Positions 1-7,584 are shown, numbered from the stretch's first letter. The stretch: 29,599 nucleotides of DNA from Spirochaeta sp. (GCA_027859055.1 JAQIBO010000238.1:1-29599), one strand, 5' to 3'. A program made the numbers and translations. Notes: generated by a model from the sequence alone, not told the origin.

Positions 1-1524
1 TCCGGCGGCGGTTTCTTGCCAGGCGTCTGGCTCCGGTGCGGCGCCTGAGCAATATGCGCGCCAGGAGCGGGGTATCGCCGCCATTGGGTAGATGTAGGCG
101 AGCTGCCCCGCGTCCAGACCGACAACCTCCGTGGGTAAACCGATCAGTCGCCGGTCGGCATCGATCGCCGCACCACCGGAACTGCCCTCATTGATCTCCG
201 CATCGGTTTTTATCAGCCGTCCGAACGGCACATCCTGATACCCCGCAACGGTACCGCGAGTATAGGTGATCGACGCGCGGGAACCGGTGCCCCCAATTGA
301 CGGATACCCGACAAAGCGCAGGTCGTCCCCGATTTCCGGAACGGGGGAGAAGCGCGGTTCGAGAAAAACGAACTCCGTTCCGGCGGGGATCGGTTCGCCG
401 TACCGGCCGGAGACGATTTTCAGCAGCGCCAGATCGCGTTCAACGCTGATTTCGACCACCTCCGCCAGATAGCGCGCCTCCGGGGGGCGGGCGTAGTTCT
501 CGCTGATGCCGACGGTGATCTCCTCGGCGGGATCACCCGAGTCGGCAAGAACGACATGCCGGTTGGTCAGAATGTACCCGTCAGGGTGCACAACCACGCC
601 GGAACCGCCCCCGCTGAACGTCAGAACCTCCACCGTCGCCTGCAGCGGGCGATCGCGGGGATTTGTCGCCGTCGTCGGCCTGATCGGCCGCAGCAGATGC
701 TCCGGCGCATCGCTCCGGTCGTGGACGCTGATGCGGTAATCAGCGGGGTAGGTGTCGGAGAGTTGGTCGATCACCGTTGCGTAATAGGTGCCGGGGCGTA
801 ACGGCGGATCCGACGACGGTTCAACGACCAGCACCTCCGATGACCGCACCGACTGCGCCCAGTACGCGGCGGAAAAGGGATCAATCGCCGGGGTGTCCCG
901 ATTGAGAAAGAGATCCACATCGGCGTCGCTCTCGGAAATGTCCAGGCGAAGCGCCTGCGTTCCCGGCGGAACATCGATTCGGTACAGGCTGATCATACCG
1001 TCGTCCGGTTGCAGGCGCCCCGTCCGGGTGTCGCCGGGGCGCAGAATCGCGGTAACCTCGGGAATCGCCGCGTGTACCGTCAGCTCGAAGGGGATCTCCG
1101 TCAGCGTTTCGCCGGAGACGCGCGGTGGTACGTTGTACTGGTAGGCGATCTCCACAGAGAGCGGGCCGCTGGTGAGGGCGGGGTCGGATATGCGGTTCAA
1201 CCGCAACGTCTCGTTAAACAGCGGCAGTTCCGAGTACGCGATGAGATCGTCGGCGGAATTGTACACGAAAAGATCCAGATCCGCCGGGGAATTTTCGATC
1301 CGGAAATCCAGGGAGAACACCGCATCACTCACCTGCAGCTGATACCGTTCATACGCCGGCGCGTCGGTCTCAATTGGAATTGTTCCGATGATCCGTTCGT
1401 TGAGAGGGATCTCCGGACGGCGACGCTTCTTGAGATTCTGCGGTGATCCCGTCTCCAGAATCAGCACTCCCAGCAGGAGGGCGAGAACGGCGACCGGGGT
1501 CCTATGCGGAAAACTTGAGATCAT
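1..1524 (-). CDS. Secreted trypsin-like (S1C/HtrA-type) serine protease with N-terminal PPC-like domains, partial
   Basis: Likely an exported serine protease acting outside the inner membrane. The reading frame is open for 508 codons from ATG at 1524 and runs off base 1, so the C-terminus is missing. Residues 10-24 are a hydrophobic signal or anchor segment. Residues about 47-145 and 150-265 look like two beta-rich pre-peptidase (PPC-like) modules, with motifs ADLDLFVYN and ADVDLFLN. A chymotrypsin-fold domain begins near residue 300. The triad is visible: His323 in TNRHVV, Asp364 in ERDLALLKI and Ser449 in EGSSGGA. No PDZ domain is seen before the cut. The start lies inside the end of the thioredoxin-like gene (23-base overlap), so the two are probably co-transcribed. 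Substrates cannot be read from the sequence. The start is favoured because it is the first ATG that captures the whole signal segment. Confidence 0.85.
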   Translation of the reverse strand, partial: MISSFPHRTPVAVLALLLGVLILETGSPQNLKKRRRPEIPLNERIIGTIPIETDAPAYERYQLQVSDAVFSLDFRIENSPADLDLFVYNSADDLIAYSELPLFNETLRLNRISDPALTSGPLSVEIAYQYNVPPRVSGETLTEIPFELTVHAAIPEVTAILRPGDTRTGRLQPDDGMISLYRIDVPPGTQALRLDISESDADVDLFLNRDTPAIDPFSAAYWAQSVRSSEVLVVEPSSDPPLRPGTYYATVIDQLSDTYPADYRISVHDRSDAPEHLLRPIRPTTATNPRDRPLQATVEVLTFSGGGSGVVVHPDGYILTNRHVVLADSGDPAEEITVGISENYARPPEARYLAEVVEISVERDLALLKIVSGRYGEPIPAGTEFVFLEPRFSPVPEIGDDLRFVGYPSIGGTGSRASITYTRGTVAGYQDVPFGRLIKTDAEINEGSSGGAAIDADRRLIGLPTEVVGLDAGQLAYIYPMAAIPRSWRAYCSGAAPEPDAWQETAAG

Positions 1525-1831
1525 ACAGCCGGTTCATCTGGTGTTCGAGTTCAGGAGCGCTCACGTAGCGCGCCTCCCGGATCGTCTCTCTGCCGTCGAC
1601 AAAGAGAAGAATCCCGGGAATCGTAAAGATCGAATAGGTACCCGCCGCCTCGGGAAACAGGTCCAGGTTGACGTAGTAGGAGGTTGCCTCGGGAAGCTCC
1701 GCGATCATCTCGCGCACCTTTGGTTTTAACGCCGTACAGACGCCGCAGTCCGGGCGGGAAAAGTAGGTCAGAACAAACGGTTCGTCCGCCAGTCGCTGCT
1801 GCAACTCTTCCAGCGATGTAATATCTGTCAT
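1502..1831 (-). CDS. Thioredoxin-like protein
   Basis: A 109-residue single-domain thioredoxin-fold protein without a signal peptide, so probably a cytoplasmic dithiol oxidoreductase. The redox motif is CGVC, near residues 29-32, preceded by YFSRPD. The cis-proline loop is TIPG near residue 72, followed by the LLFVDGR strand. The motif differs from classical WCGPC, and no tryptophan precedes the first cysteine; this resembles the broad thioredoxin-like family rather than housekeeping TrxA. The gene overlaps the start of the downstream protease. Its ATG sits 9 bases after a TATACT hexamer with no Shine-Dalgarno sequence. The partner reductase is not identifiable. Confidence 0.85.
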   Translation of the reverse strand: MTDITSLEELQQRLADEPFVLTYFSRPDCGVCTALKPKVREMIAELPEATSYYVNLDLFPEAAGTYSIFTIPGILLFVDGRETIREARYVSAPELEHQMNRLYDLKFSA

Positions 1832-1840
1832 GGTATTTCA

Positions 1841-1846
1841 AGTATA
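1841..1846 (-). promoter_or_regulatory. Candidate -10 element of the thioredoxin-like gene
   Basis: TATACT on the minus strand lies 9 bases before the ATG at 1831. No convincing -35 is visible. A transcript from here would have a leader of only a few bases. It is back to back with the ychF -10 element. Confidence 0.45.
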
Positions 1847-1865
1847 GCGGTTGACCGCGCCGCTG

Positions 1866-1874
1866 TGCTATACT
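1866..1874 (+). promoter_or_regulatory. Extended -10 promoter of ychF
   Basis: TGCTATACT (TGn plus the -10 hexamer) ends 8 bases before the ychF ATG at 1883. A TTGACC at 1851-1856 is only 12 bases upstream of the hexamer, too close for a standard -35, so an extended -10 promoter and a near-leaderless mRNA are inferred. Confidence 0.5.
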
Positions 1875-1882
1875 CCGCGCCC

Positions 1883-2992
1883 ATGCCCCTTAATGTTGGA
1901 ATCGTTGGACTCCCCAACGTCGGAAAATCGACGATCTTCTCGGCGCTCACATCGGTACAGGCCGACGCGGAGAACTACCCCTTTTGCACGATCGACCCCA
2001 ACGTGGGAATCGTCCCCGTTCCCGATCGGCGACTTGAAGAGCTGGCGGCGCTGATCCCGACCGAAAAGGTGATTTCCACCACCGTTGAGTTTGTGGATAT
2101 CGCCGGTCTCGTCCGGGGCGCAAGCAACGGTGAGGGGCGGGGAAACCAGTTTCTCGCCCACATTCGCGAAACGGGAATCATCGCCCACGTGGTGCGTTGT
2201 TTTGACAATGACGACATCACCCATGTGGACGGCTCCATTGATCCTGCCCGGGATATCGAGACGATCGATATCGAACTTGCCCTTGCCGACCTGGAAACGG
2301 TTGGCCGTCGCCGGGACCGGCTGGAAAAAGAGCTCAAATCCGCTGACAAGGCGCTCCTTGCGCGGGCCCGCGCCCTGGCGCCGGTCCTGGCGACGGTGGC
2401 GGACCATCTTCAGGAGGGCAGACCGGCGCGTGCGCTGGACCTGTCCGGCGAGCAATGGGCGCTGTTGCGTGATCTGCACCTGCTGACCGCCAAGCCGGTG
2501 CTGTACGTGTGCAACGTCGATGAGGCGGGGCTTGACGGCTCGTCTCCGTACGAGCGGATCGTTCGCGAGGTCGCCGCCGGGGAGGGCGCCGAGGTTGTCC
2601 GGATCTGTGGCCAGCTTGAGGCGGAGATCGCCTTGCTGGAAAGTGACGAGGAGCGGGCGGCGTTTCTGGAAGATGCGGGCCTTGCCGAACCGGGGCTTGC
2701 CCAGCTCATTCGCAGCGGCTTTGCCGGTCTGGGGCTGCGGACCTTTTTTACTGCCGGTCCCAAAGAGATCCGGGCGTGGACGTTCCGCGCCGGTGCCACC
2801 GCTCCGGAAGCCGCCGGGGTTATCCATACGGACTTCCAGAAGGGCTTTATCCGCGCCGAGACGTACCACGTTGACGACCTGATCGCCCTCAAGACGGAGC
2901 AGAAAGTCCGTGAGGCGGGAAAGCTGCGTCAGGAGGGGAAAGAGTACCGCGTGAAGGACGGGGACGTGATCTTTTTCAAGTTCAACAACTGA
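1883..2992 (+). CDS. ychF: Ribosome-binding ATPase YchF (Obg family)
   Basis: A 369-residue cytoplasmic P-loop NTPase of the conserved YchF/OLA1 family, which binds ribosomes and is linked to translation and stress control. The Walker A motif GLPNVGKST is at residues 9-17 and the G3 motif DIAGLV at 72-77. The G4 position reads NVDE at 211-214 instead of NKxD, the family hallmark for ATP preference. A helical insertion covers about 130-200 and a C-terminal TGS domain about 285-369, ending KDGDVIFFKFNN. Length is normal for the family. ATG 1883 was chosen over an in-frame ATG 18 bases upstream because it gives the conserved MPLNVGIVG start and the upstream codons overlap the promoter. It is divergent from the thioredoxin-like gene and convergent with the membrane protein at 3027. 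Confidence 0.97.
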   Translation: MPLNVGIVGLPNVGKSTIFSALTSVQADAENYPFCTIDPNVGIVPVPDRRLEELAALIPTEKVISTTVEFVDIAGLVRGASNGEGRGNQFLAHIRETGIIAHVVRCFDNDDITHVDGSIDPARDIETIDIELALADLETVGRRRDRLEKELKSADKALLARARALAPVLATVADHLQEGRPARALDLSGEQWALLRDLHLLTAKPVLYVCNVDEAGLDGSSPYERIVREVAAGEGAEVVRICGQLEAEIALLESDEERAAFLEDAGLAEPGLAQLIRSGFAGLGLRTFFTAGPKEIRAWTFRAGATAPEAAGVIHTDFQKGFIRAETYHVDDLIALKTEQKVREAGKLRQEGKEYRVKDGDVIFFKFNN

Positions 2993-3026
2993 GGGCCGCC
3001 CACGGCCGGCGCCGCTGCACCACCCC

Positions 3027-4118
3027 TCACACCGAGGCGGTCTCCTCGTTCTTGCCGTCCAGCAGTGACCGGTATCGCCGGGCAAACTGACGCCACACCA
3101 CGATAAACAGCGACGCCAGCACCGGCCCAACGAGAAACCCGATCAGGCCCAGCCACGCGATGCCGCCGATCGTGGAGAGCAGGGCGAGCGCGGGGTGGAG
3201 CCCGGAACGATCTCCGACCAGCTTCGGCTTGACGAGGTTCTGGGTGATCGCCACCCCGACCACCCCGGCGATTATGATCATAATTCCCGCGACAAGATCA
3301 CCGGAAAACAGGACGACAAGACCCGCCGGGATGATAATCAGATTGGAACCGATCAGTGGAATCATCGAGAGCACCATCGTGACGACACCCCAGAAAAAGG
3401 GACTGGGCAGCCCGAAAATGACGAACAACACCGTCGCCAGGGCCCCCTCGAGAAGGCCGATGATAATCGTACTGATGAGCGTCGCACTGGTGGTGGAAAA
3501 CGTCTCCGCGACGATCTGATCGATTTCATGGTTGCTGATCGGGATCGTCTCGTAGAGGCGGTCTACAATCCGGCGCCCGTCAAGCAGAAAAAAGAACACC
3601 AGCAGGAGGACGACCAGGAAGTTGAGCAGAGCGGCGGCGGCGTTCCCGATTGAGCGTTGCGAGAGGTTGATCAGATAATCGCCGGTTGTGGCAAATATCT
3701 CCCGTACCCGGCTGGACAGATCGTCGCCGGAAAACTGGTCGATAACGCCCCCGAGGATCGGAAGCGCCCGCCCGGATTCAATCAGCGCCCGCAGTTGGAT
3801 CGCCTCCTGGATAGTGGACCAGTTTCCCTGGATGTTTGCCACCGAGCGGGCGAGTTCGGCGGTCACAAGCGTTACCACCGCAGTGAGGGGAACCGCCACC
3901 GTGACAAACACCGTGAGAATCGTGAGCGTTGCAGCAACGCGCGGTCGGCCCGTTTTTTTTACCAGGTACGCGTAGGGCCGGTGGAAAATATTTGCCAGCA
4001 CCAGCGCGATAAATCCTGCAAGGATGAACGGCTGCATGATACGCACAAACGCCACCGAAAAAATCACCAGCACAACGAGAAATACCGCTTCGAGAAGGAG
4101 CCGATCAGTTCGATTCAT
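3027..4118 (-). CDS. AI-2E family (PerM/UPF0118) membrane transporter
   Basis: A 363-residue polytopic inner-membrane protein of the AI-2E family. Members export autoinducer-2 or act as ion antiporters in different bacteria, so the substrate here is open. Two hydrophobic helices lie at residues about 9-45, another at about 60-85, then a soluble stretch at about 85-150. Further helices cover the rest, including the runs LLNFLVVLLLVFFFLLDG and STIIIGLLEG and the conserved IPLIGSNLIIIPAG and LVGPVLASLF stretches near the C-terminus. ATG 4118 is preferred over an in-frame ATG seven codons upstream: it follows a TGGTATCTT extended -10 by 9 bases and gives the natural MNRTDRLLLEAVF start. It is divergent from the alarmone synthetase. 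Confidence 0.88.
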   Translation of the reverse strand: MNRTDRLLLEAVFLVVLVIFSVAFVRIMQPFILAGFIALVLANIFHRPYAYLVKKTGRPRVAATLTILTVFVTVAVPLTAVVTLVTAELARSVANIQGNWSTIQEAIQLRALIESGRALPILGGVIDQFSGDDLSSRVREIFATTGDYLINLSQRSIGNAAAALLNFLVVLLLVFFFLLDGRRIVDRLYETIPISNHEIDQIVAETFSTTSATLISTIIIGLLEGALATVLFVIFGLPSPFFWGVVTMVLSMIPLIGSNLIIIPAGLVVLFSGDLVAGIMIIIAGVVGVAITQNLVKPKLVGDRSGLHPALALLSTIGGIAWLGLIGFLVGPVLASLFIVVWRQFARRYRSLLDGKNEETASV

Positions 4119-4127
4119 ACCGTCGTA

Positions 4128-4136
4128 AAGATACCA
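4128..4136 (-). promoter_or_regulatory. Extended -10 promoter of the AI-2E family gene
   Basis: TGGTATCTT on the minus strand ends 9 bases before ATG 4118. No clear -35 and no Shine-Dalgarno are seen, so a leader of about 3 bases is predicted. Confidence 0.45.
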
Positions 4137-4143
4137 CAAATCG

Positions 4144-4152
4144 TGCTACGAT
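4144..4152 (+). promoter_or_regulatory. Extended -10 promoter of the alarmone synthetase operon
   Basis: TGCTACGAT ends 5 bases before ATG 4158. There is no ribosome-binding site in the few bases left, so the mRNA would start at or very near the AUG. Confidence 0.4.
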
Positions 4153-4157
4153 AAACC

Positions 4158-5387
4158 ATGTTTCGCGTTACCGTTCCTCTGCCCGCCCGGCGTGATCTGG
4201 AGATAGAGTACCAACACCACGCTGCGGTGCTGGAAAAGGCGTTGCACGAACTGCACCGCCGCCTGAGGGTCAACCTTACAACCGACGCGATTCGTCCCGA
4301 CATCAAATACCGGATCAAAACGTTTGAGAGCCTGTACGAAAAAGTGCTTCGCCGTGCCCGGGAACAGGGGCAACAGGAGGAGATCGCGATCACCGACCTC
4401 CTTGGTATTCGCGTGGTGTGTCCCTTTGTTGAAGATATTACCGAAATAGAGCGGGTAATCCGCGCCGGCTTTGATGTTACCGAGGTGGAACGAAAGGGGG
4501 ATAGCCTTTCGGCGGCGGAGTTCGGGTATTCGTCGGTCCATCTTCTGGTGCAGATTCCGCAGGATATCCGTGACGGGTTTCATCTCAGCGGCCGCTGGGT
4601 GTGTGAGGTGCAGCTCCGCACCATTCTGCAGGACGCCTGGGCGGAGGTGGAACACGAACTGGTGTACAAGGCGGAGCTCACTCCGCTGGACACCAAGTTG
4701 AAACGGAAACTGGCGGCGCTCAATGCCAACCTCACCCTGTCGGATATCATCTTTCAGGAGATCCGCGACTACCAGCGTTCCATGCAGTCCAAGTTGATGC
4801 GGCGCCGCGAGACGTTCTGGAGCCAGTTGTCGGGGGTTCCGTTAACCCAGGCGGAAAGCGATCGCCTTGAAACGGATGGTGATGCCGACACGATCCAGAC
4901 CGGAAGTGACACGATCGACGGCATGCTCATACAGGCGCTTCACGCCCACAACCAGAAAGAGTACGCCGTGGCGTTGCAGCTCTATACCGATATCCTCGCC
5001 TATCAGCCGGCGGACCATGTCAGCGCGATCCTCTACACCCACCGCGGGATGGCTCACTTCGCCCTTGGCGATACCGCGGCGGCGATCGACGACTTCGGAG
5101 CGACGATCGCGATCTCACCGCGCACCGTCAAAGCGTACTACTACCGCGGCGTTGTCCACGAGAGCATAGAGCACCCGGATCAGGCGCTGAGTGACTTTTC
5201 GCGCTGTCTGGAATTTGACCCGTACCATATCGACTCGCGCGTCGCCCGGGCGCGGCTGTACTGGCGCCTTGGTGACCACGACGCCGCGCGGGCGGACTGC
5301 CGCATGGCCCGCGACCTTGAGCCCGACCATCCGGGCGTTCAATCGCTGTGCCGGGACCTGGGAGCCCGGGAAATGGAGAACCTATGA
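4158..5387 (+). CDS. RelA/SpoT-domain alarmone synthetase fused to TPR repeats
   Basis: A 409-residue protein. Residues about 20-185 form a RelA_SpoT nucleotidyltransferase (ppGpp synthetase) domain: RIKTFESLYEKVLRR (52-66), DLLGIRV (80-86), GYSSVHLLV (123-131) and EVQLRTILQDAWAEVEHEL (150-168). These are the substrate-binding and catalytic stretches of small alarmone synthetases. There is no HD hydrolase, TGS or ACT domain. Residues about 210-250 are a linker. Residues about 255-395 hold roughly four TPR units, for example LYTHRGMAHFALGDTAAAI and AYYYRGVVHESIEHPDQAL. By family knowledge it should transfer pyrophosphate from ATP to GDP or GTP. The TPRs suggest control by a protein partner, which is inference. 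It overlaps the next gene by ATGA. No adjacent antitoxin points to a toxic SAS type. Confidence 0.9.
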   Translation: MFRVTVPLPARRDLEIEYQHHAAVLEKALHELHRRLRVNLTTDAIRPDIKYRIKTFESLYEKVLRRAREQGQQEEIAITDLLGIRVVCPFVEDITEIERVIRAGFDVTEVERKGDSLSAAEFGYSSVHLLVQIPQDIRDGFHLSGRWVCEVQLRTILQDAWAEVEHELVYKAELTPLDTKLKRKLAALNANLTLSDIIFQEIRDYQRSMQSKLMRRRETFWSQLSGVPLTQAESDRLETDGDADTIQTGSDTIDGMLIQALHAHNQKEYAVALQLYTDILAYQPADHVSAILYTHRGMAHFALGDTAAAIDDFGATIAISPRTVKAYYYRGVVHESIEHPDQALSDFSRCLEFDPYHIDSRVARARLYWRLGDHDAARADCRMARDLEPDHPGVQSLCRDLGAREMENL

Positions 5388-6451
5388 TCAGACAACGATT
5401 TGCCAGTGACAACGCATCTCCCGCCCATCCGGCGATTCTGCAGGCGCTGCAGGAGCTTCCCGCCGACCACGAGCTCTCCTACGGAGACGACCCGGTTACC
5501 AGAGCCGCAGAGGAGGCGATCACGGCGCTGTTTGACCGTCCCTGCGAGGTGTATTTCGCCTACAACGGAACCGGTGCCAACGTGAGCGCGTTGCGTTGCG
5601 TTGCCCGCCCCTGGGACGCGGTCATTTGCAACGAGATGGCCCACATCAATGAAGATGAAGGCGGGGCGCCGGAGGCGATCGGCGGATTCAAGCTGCTTGG
5701 TACGCACCGAAAGGACGGCAAGCTGAGTCCCGCGGATGTTGAACCGTTCCTTGCCCGGCGCGGGTTTGAACACACAAATCAGCCGGCGGCGGTCTCGGTT
5801 ACCCAGGTCACCGAGGTCGGCACGCTGTACACCCCGGCGGAACTGCGCGAGTTGACCGACTTCGCCCACTCGGAAGGCCTGCGCGTGCACGTCGACGGCG
5901 CCCGCGTCGCCAACGCTGCAGCGGCGTGGTACGAGCGGCGGCGCGCGGCGGGTGAACCGATGACCCCGGAGGCGGCGATGCGCGCGGTTACCAGCGACGC
6001 GGGTATCGACGTCCTCTCCTTCGGGGCGACCAAAAACGGACTCCTCTTTGGTGAGGCGGTGGTGTTCTTCCAGCCGGAGCTTGCCGCACCGTACCGGTAC
6101 GCCCGCAAGCAGACCACCAAGTTGCACTCAAAGATGCGCTATCTCTCCGCCCAGTTTCTCCGGTATCTTTCCGACGATCTGTGGCTTGATAACGCGCGCG
6201 CGGCCAACAGCGGTGCCGCCCGGCTCTCCGCGGCGCTGGAGGCAATACCGGGTGTCACGGTGGCGCTGCCGACTGAGGCAAACGGCGTGTTCGTTGAGAT
6301 TCCGCCGGAGGCGGTGGACGCGTTGCAGCGGGAGTTTGACTTTTACCTGTGGGACCGCACGCGCAGTATGGCGCGGCTCATGGTCTCCTGGGACACCACG
6401 GCGTTGACGATCGACGCGTTTATCCGTCGTTGCACGGAGTTGTGCTCATGA
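5384..6451 (+). CDS. Low-specificity threonine aldolase-type PLP enzyme (beta-eliminating lyase family)
   Basis: A 355-residue cytoplasmic fold-type I PLP enzyme, probably cleaving L-threonine or allo-threonine to glycine and acetaldehyde. The N-terminus RFASDNASPAHPAI matches the substrate-entry region of threonine aldolases. HVDGARVANAA (near residues 170-180) carries the PLP-contacting aspartate and arginine. SFGATKNG (near 215-222) carries the Schiff-base lysine. The start at 5384 overlaps the upstream TGA as ATGA, with GGAG 5 bases before, indicating translational coupling to the alarmone synthetase. An in-frame ATG at 5348 lies inside the upstream gene and would add 12 unrelated residues. 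A related aldolase or lyase with another beta-hydroxy amino acid substrate is possible. Confidence 0.87.
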   Translation: MIRQRFASDNASPAHPAILQALQELPADHELSYGDDPVTRAAEEAITALFDRPCEVYFAYNGTGANVSALRCVARPWDAVICNEMAHINEDEGGAPEAIGGFKLLGTHRKDGKLSPADVEPFLARRGFEHTNQPAAVSVTQVTEVGTLYTPAELRELTDFAHSEGLRVHVDGARVANAAAAWYERRRAAGEPMTPEAAMRAVTSDAGIDVLSFGATKNGLLFGEAVVFFQPELAAPYRYARKQTTKLHSKMRYLSAQFLRYLSDDLWLDNARAANSGAARLSAALEAIPGVTVALPTEANGVFVEIPPEAVDALQREFDFYLWDRTRSMARLMVSWDTTALTIDAFIRRCTELCS

Positions 6452-6804
6452 GCGCCGAAGAATTTCCCTATCTGGATCCGGTAATCCGCGAAAGTGGTGA
6501 TGACGATACGGTGTTGCAGGAAATTCTCCACCTCGCCGACGAAGGCCTGAGTGAACACGGCGACACGATCTCCCGCGTCTGCTCGCAACCGTCAGGCGCT
6601 GCGTCGGACACCCTGGTGACCGCGACCCATCGCCTTGCAAATGTCACCGCGGCGCTTCGTCTGGAACCGATAACACGTGAACTGAACCGGCTTGAGGCGC
6701 TTGCCCGGCAGGAGCAAATGGCGGAGTTCTGCGCGTCGTGGCGAGACCTGTCAGAAAAGATCGCCGCCCTCCACGAGGAAGTGCGGCGGGCGCAGCGCGA
6801 TTAA
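6448..6804 (+). CDS. Small helical HPt-like protein
   Basis: A 118-residue soluble, wholly helical protein without a confident family match. The C-terminal part, THRLANVTAALRLEPITREL followed by NRLEALARQE, has the spacing of histidine phosphotransfer (HPt) domains: a helix carrying a histidine, then two amphipathic helices with the pattern L..LE.LAR. The candidate phospho-histidine is His61. The usual HxLKG is replaced by HRLAN, so phosphotransfer activity is a hypothesis. The start overlaps the aldolase stop as ATGA. The TAA stop shares three bases with the stop of the convergent gene at 6801. No histidine kinase or response regulator is nearby. Alternatively it is an unrelated helical bundle. 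Confidence 0.6.
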   Translation: MSAEEFPYLDPVIRESGDDDTVLQEILHLADEGLSEHGDTISRVCSQPSGAASDTLVTATHRLANVTAALRLEPITRELNRLEALARQEQMAEFCASWRDLSEKIAALHEEVRRAQRD

Positions 6805-7133
6805 TTCCCGGTACGCCGTTCGGGTATCTGGTTGACCTCGGTGTCTCCGGAGGCGGCCTTTTCTTTAGACAGAAAGAGCCCGCAAAAACACTGACCGTAC
6901 TCATCGATATCGGGACCGGCGTACACGCAGGGACACACGATATCGGCATCGGCGTCACGGTCTCCGTCGCCATCCCGGCAGGGGCACAGGTAGTATCCAA
7001 ACCGGTTGGCGTTGGTTGTGAGTCCTTCGGCGATCGTCGCGCGAAACTCGGTATCCGGGTTCGCCACCCAGCCGTAATGTCGTGCGGCGTTCTGGATGAA
7101 CTCCTCGGAACTTTCAAGTGTGCGTTTTTTCAT
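6801..7133 (-). CDS. Ferredoxin-thioredoxin reductase catalytic-subunit-like protein (4Fe-4S)
   Basis: A 110-residue cytoplasmic protein related to the catalytic beta subunit of ferredoxin:thioredoxin reductase. Six cysteines sit in the family pattern CPC (50-52), CPC (67-69) and CFC (82-84), followed by GLF; these should bind one [4Fe-4S] cluster next to a redox-active disulfide. The stretch between the first two motifs is strikingly acidic (DGDGDRDADAD). There is no variable (alpha) subunit gene, as in the stand-alone disulfide reductases of anaerobes and archaea. It lies 39 bases downstream of a glutaredoxin, so the likely role is to pass electrons from ferredoxin to that glutaredoxin (inference). 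No good Shine-Dalgarno is visible. Confidence 0.88.
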   Translation of the reverse strand: MKKRTLESSEEFIQNAARHYGWVANPDTEFRATIAEGLTTNANRFGYYLCPCRDGDGDRDADADIVCPCVYAGPDIDEYGQCFCGLFLSKEKAASGDTEVNQIPERRTGN

Positions 7134-7172
7134 AGGTTATCCGTTTTCCGGGGTGTCTGCGGCGACTACCGA

Positions 7173-7484
7173 CTATACAAGATCCAGCGCGCGCGCCCAG
7201 ACCGACTCGGTGAACCCGGAAAACGCCTTCTGATCATCCACCACAAGAATCGGAAAGACAACGATGTTGTCAAACCGCTCCGAAAGTTCCCGTTTGACCG
7301 CCCGCTTGGTGTCAACGTCGATCAGGTCCAGGTGAGCGTACCTGAACTGTACCCCGCTGGTTTTGAGAAACTCGATCGCCCGGCGACAGAACGCGCAGGT
7401 TGAAAGAGAGAACACCGTTACATCATGATCCTGACGTTCGCCTTCGACCGTCTTGAATCTTACTTTGTCGATTTCACGTTCCAC
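7173..7484 (-). CDS. Glutaredoxin-like protein
   Basis: A 103-residue single-domain thioredoxin-fold protein. The strand DVTVFSLSTCAFCRRAIEFL carries the CAFC active site (Cys30, Cys33). VFPILVVDD is the cis-proline loop, and FSGF matches the glycine-containing turn near the C-terminus. CAFC instead of CPYC suggests a partner other than standard glutathione. The start is GTG, 6 bases after TACACT of a well-formed promoter (TTGAAG, 17-base spacer), with no Shine-Dalgarno. It is first in a two-gene unit with the FTR-like protein and divergent from trkA. Confidence 0.87.
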   Translation of the reverse strand: MEREIDKVRFKTVEGERQDHDVTVFSLSTCAFCRRAIEFLKTSGVQFRYAHLDLIDVDTKRAVKRELSERFDNIVVFPILVVDDQKAFSGFTESVWARALDLV

Positions 7485-7490
7485 GTCGTT

Positions 7491-7519
7491 AGTGTAGTAC
7501 CTTTGCCGATACCCTTCAA
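7491..7519 (-). promoter_or_regulatory. Promoter of the glutaredoxin-FTR unit
   Basis: On the minus strand TTGAAG (7519-7514), a 17-base spacer, then TACACT (7496-7491). The GTG start follows after 6 bases, which predicts a leaderless mRNA. Confidence 0.6.
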
Positions 7520-7545
7520 GGAAGGACGCCGCATTCTTCTTGCAG

Positions 7546-7575
7546 GTGACAGAGGTTGGCGCAACCTGCTATAAC
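7546..7575 (+). promoter_or_regulatory. Promoter of trkAH
   Basis: GTGACA (7546-7551), an 18-base spacer, then TGC-TATAAC with the hexamer at 7570-7575. ATG 7585 follows after 9 bases and no Shine-Dalgarno is present, so the leader should be about 3 bases. Confidence 0.65.
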
Positions 7576-7584
7576 CTTGTAATC

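Noticed and set aside
1851..1856. TTGACC as the ychF -35 element
   Set aside because: Only 12 bases separate it from the TATACT hexamer, outside the workable range.
2994..3007. GGCCG-CCCA-CGGCC hairpin after ychF as a terminator
   Set aside because: Five-base stem and no uridine tract; such GC hairpins arise often by chance here.
1868..3130. Long minus-strand frame of 420 codons opposite ychF
   Set aside because: Antisense shadow of a highly conserved gene; no domain, low-complexity composition, and it runs through the neighbouring gene.
4158..5387. The alarmone synthetase as a ToxSAS toxin
   Set aside because: The overlapping partner is a metabolic PLP enzyme, not a small antitoxin, and no antitoxin gene is adjacent.
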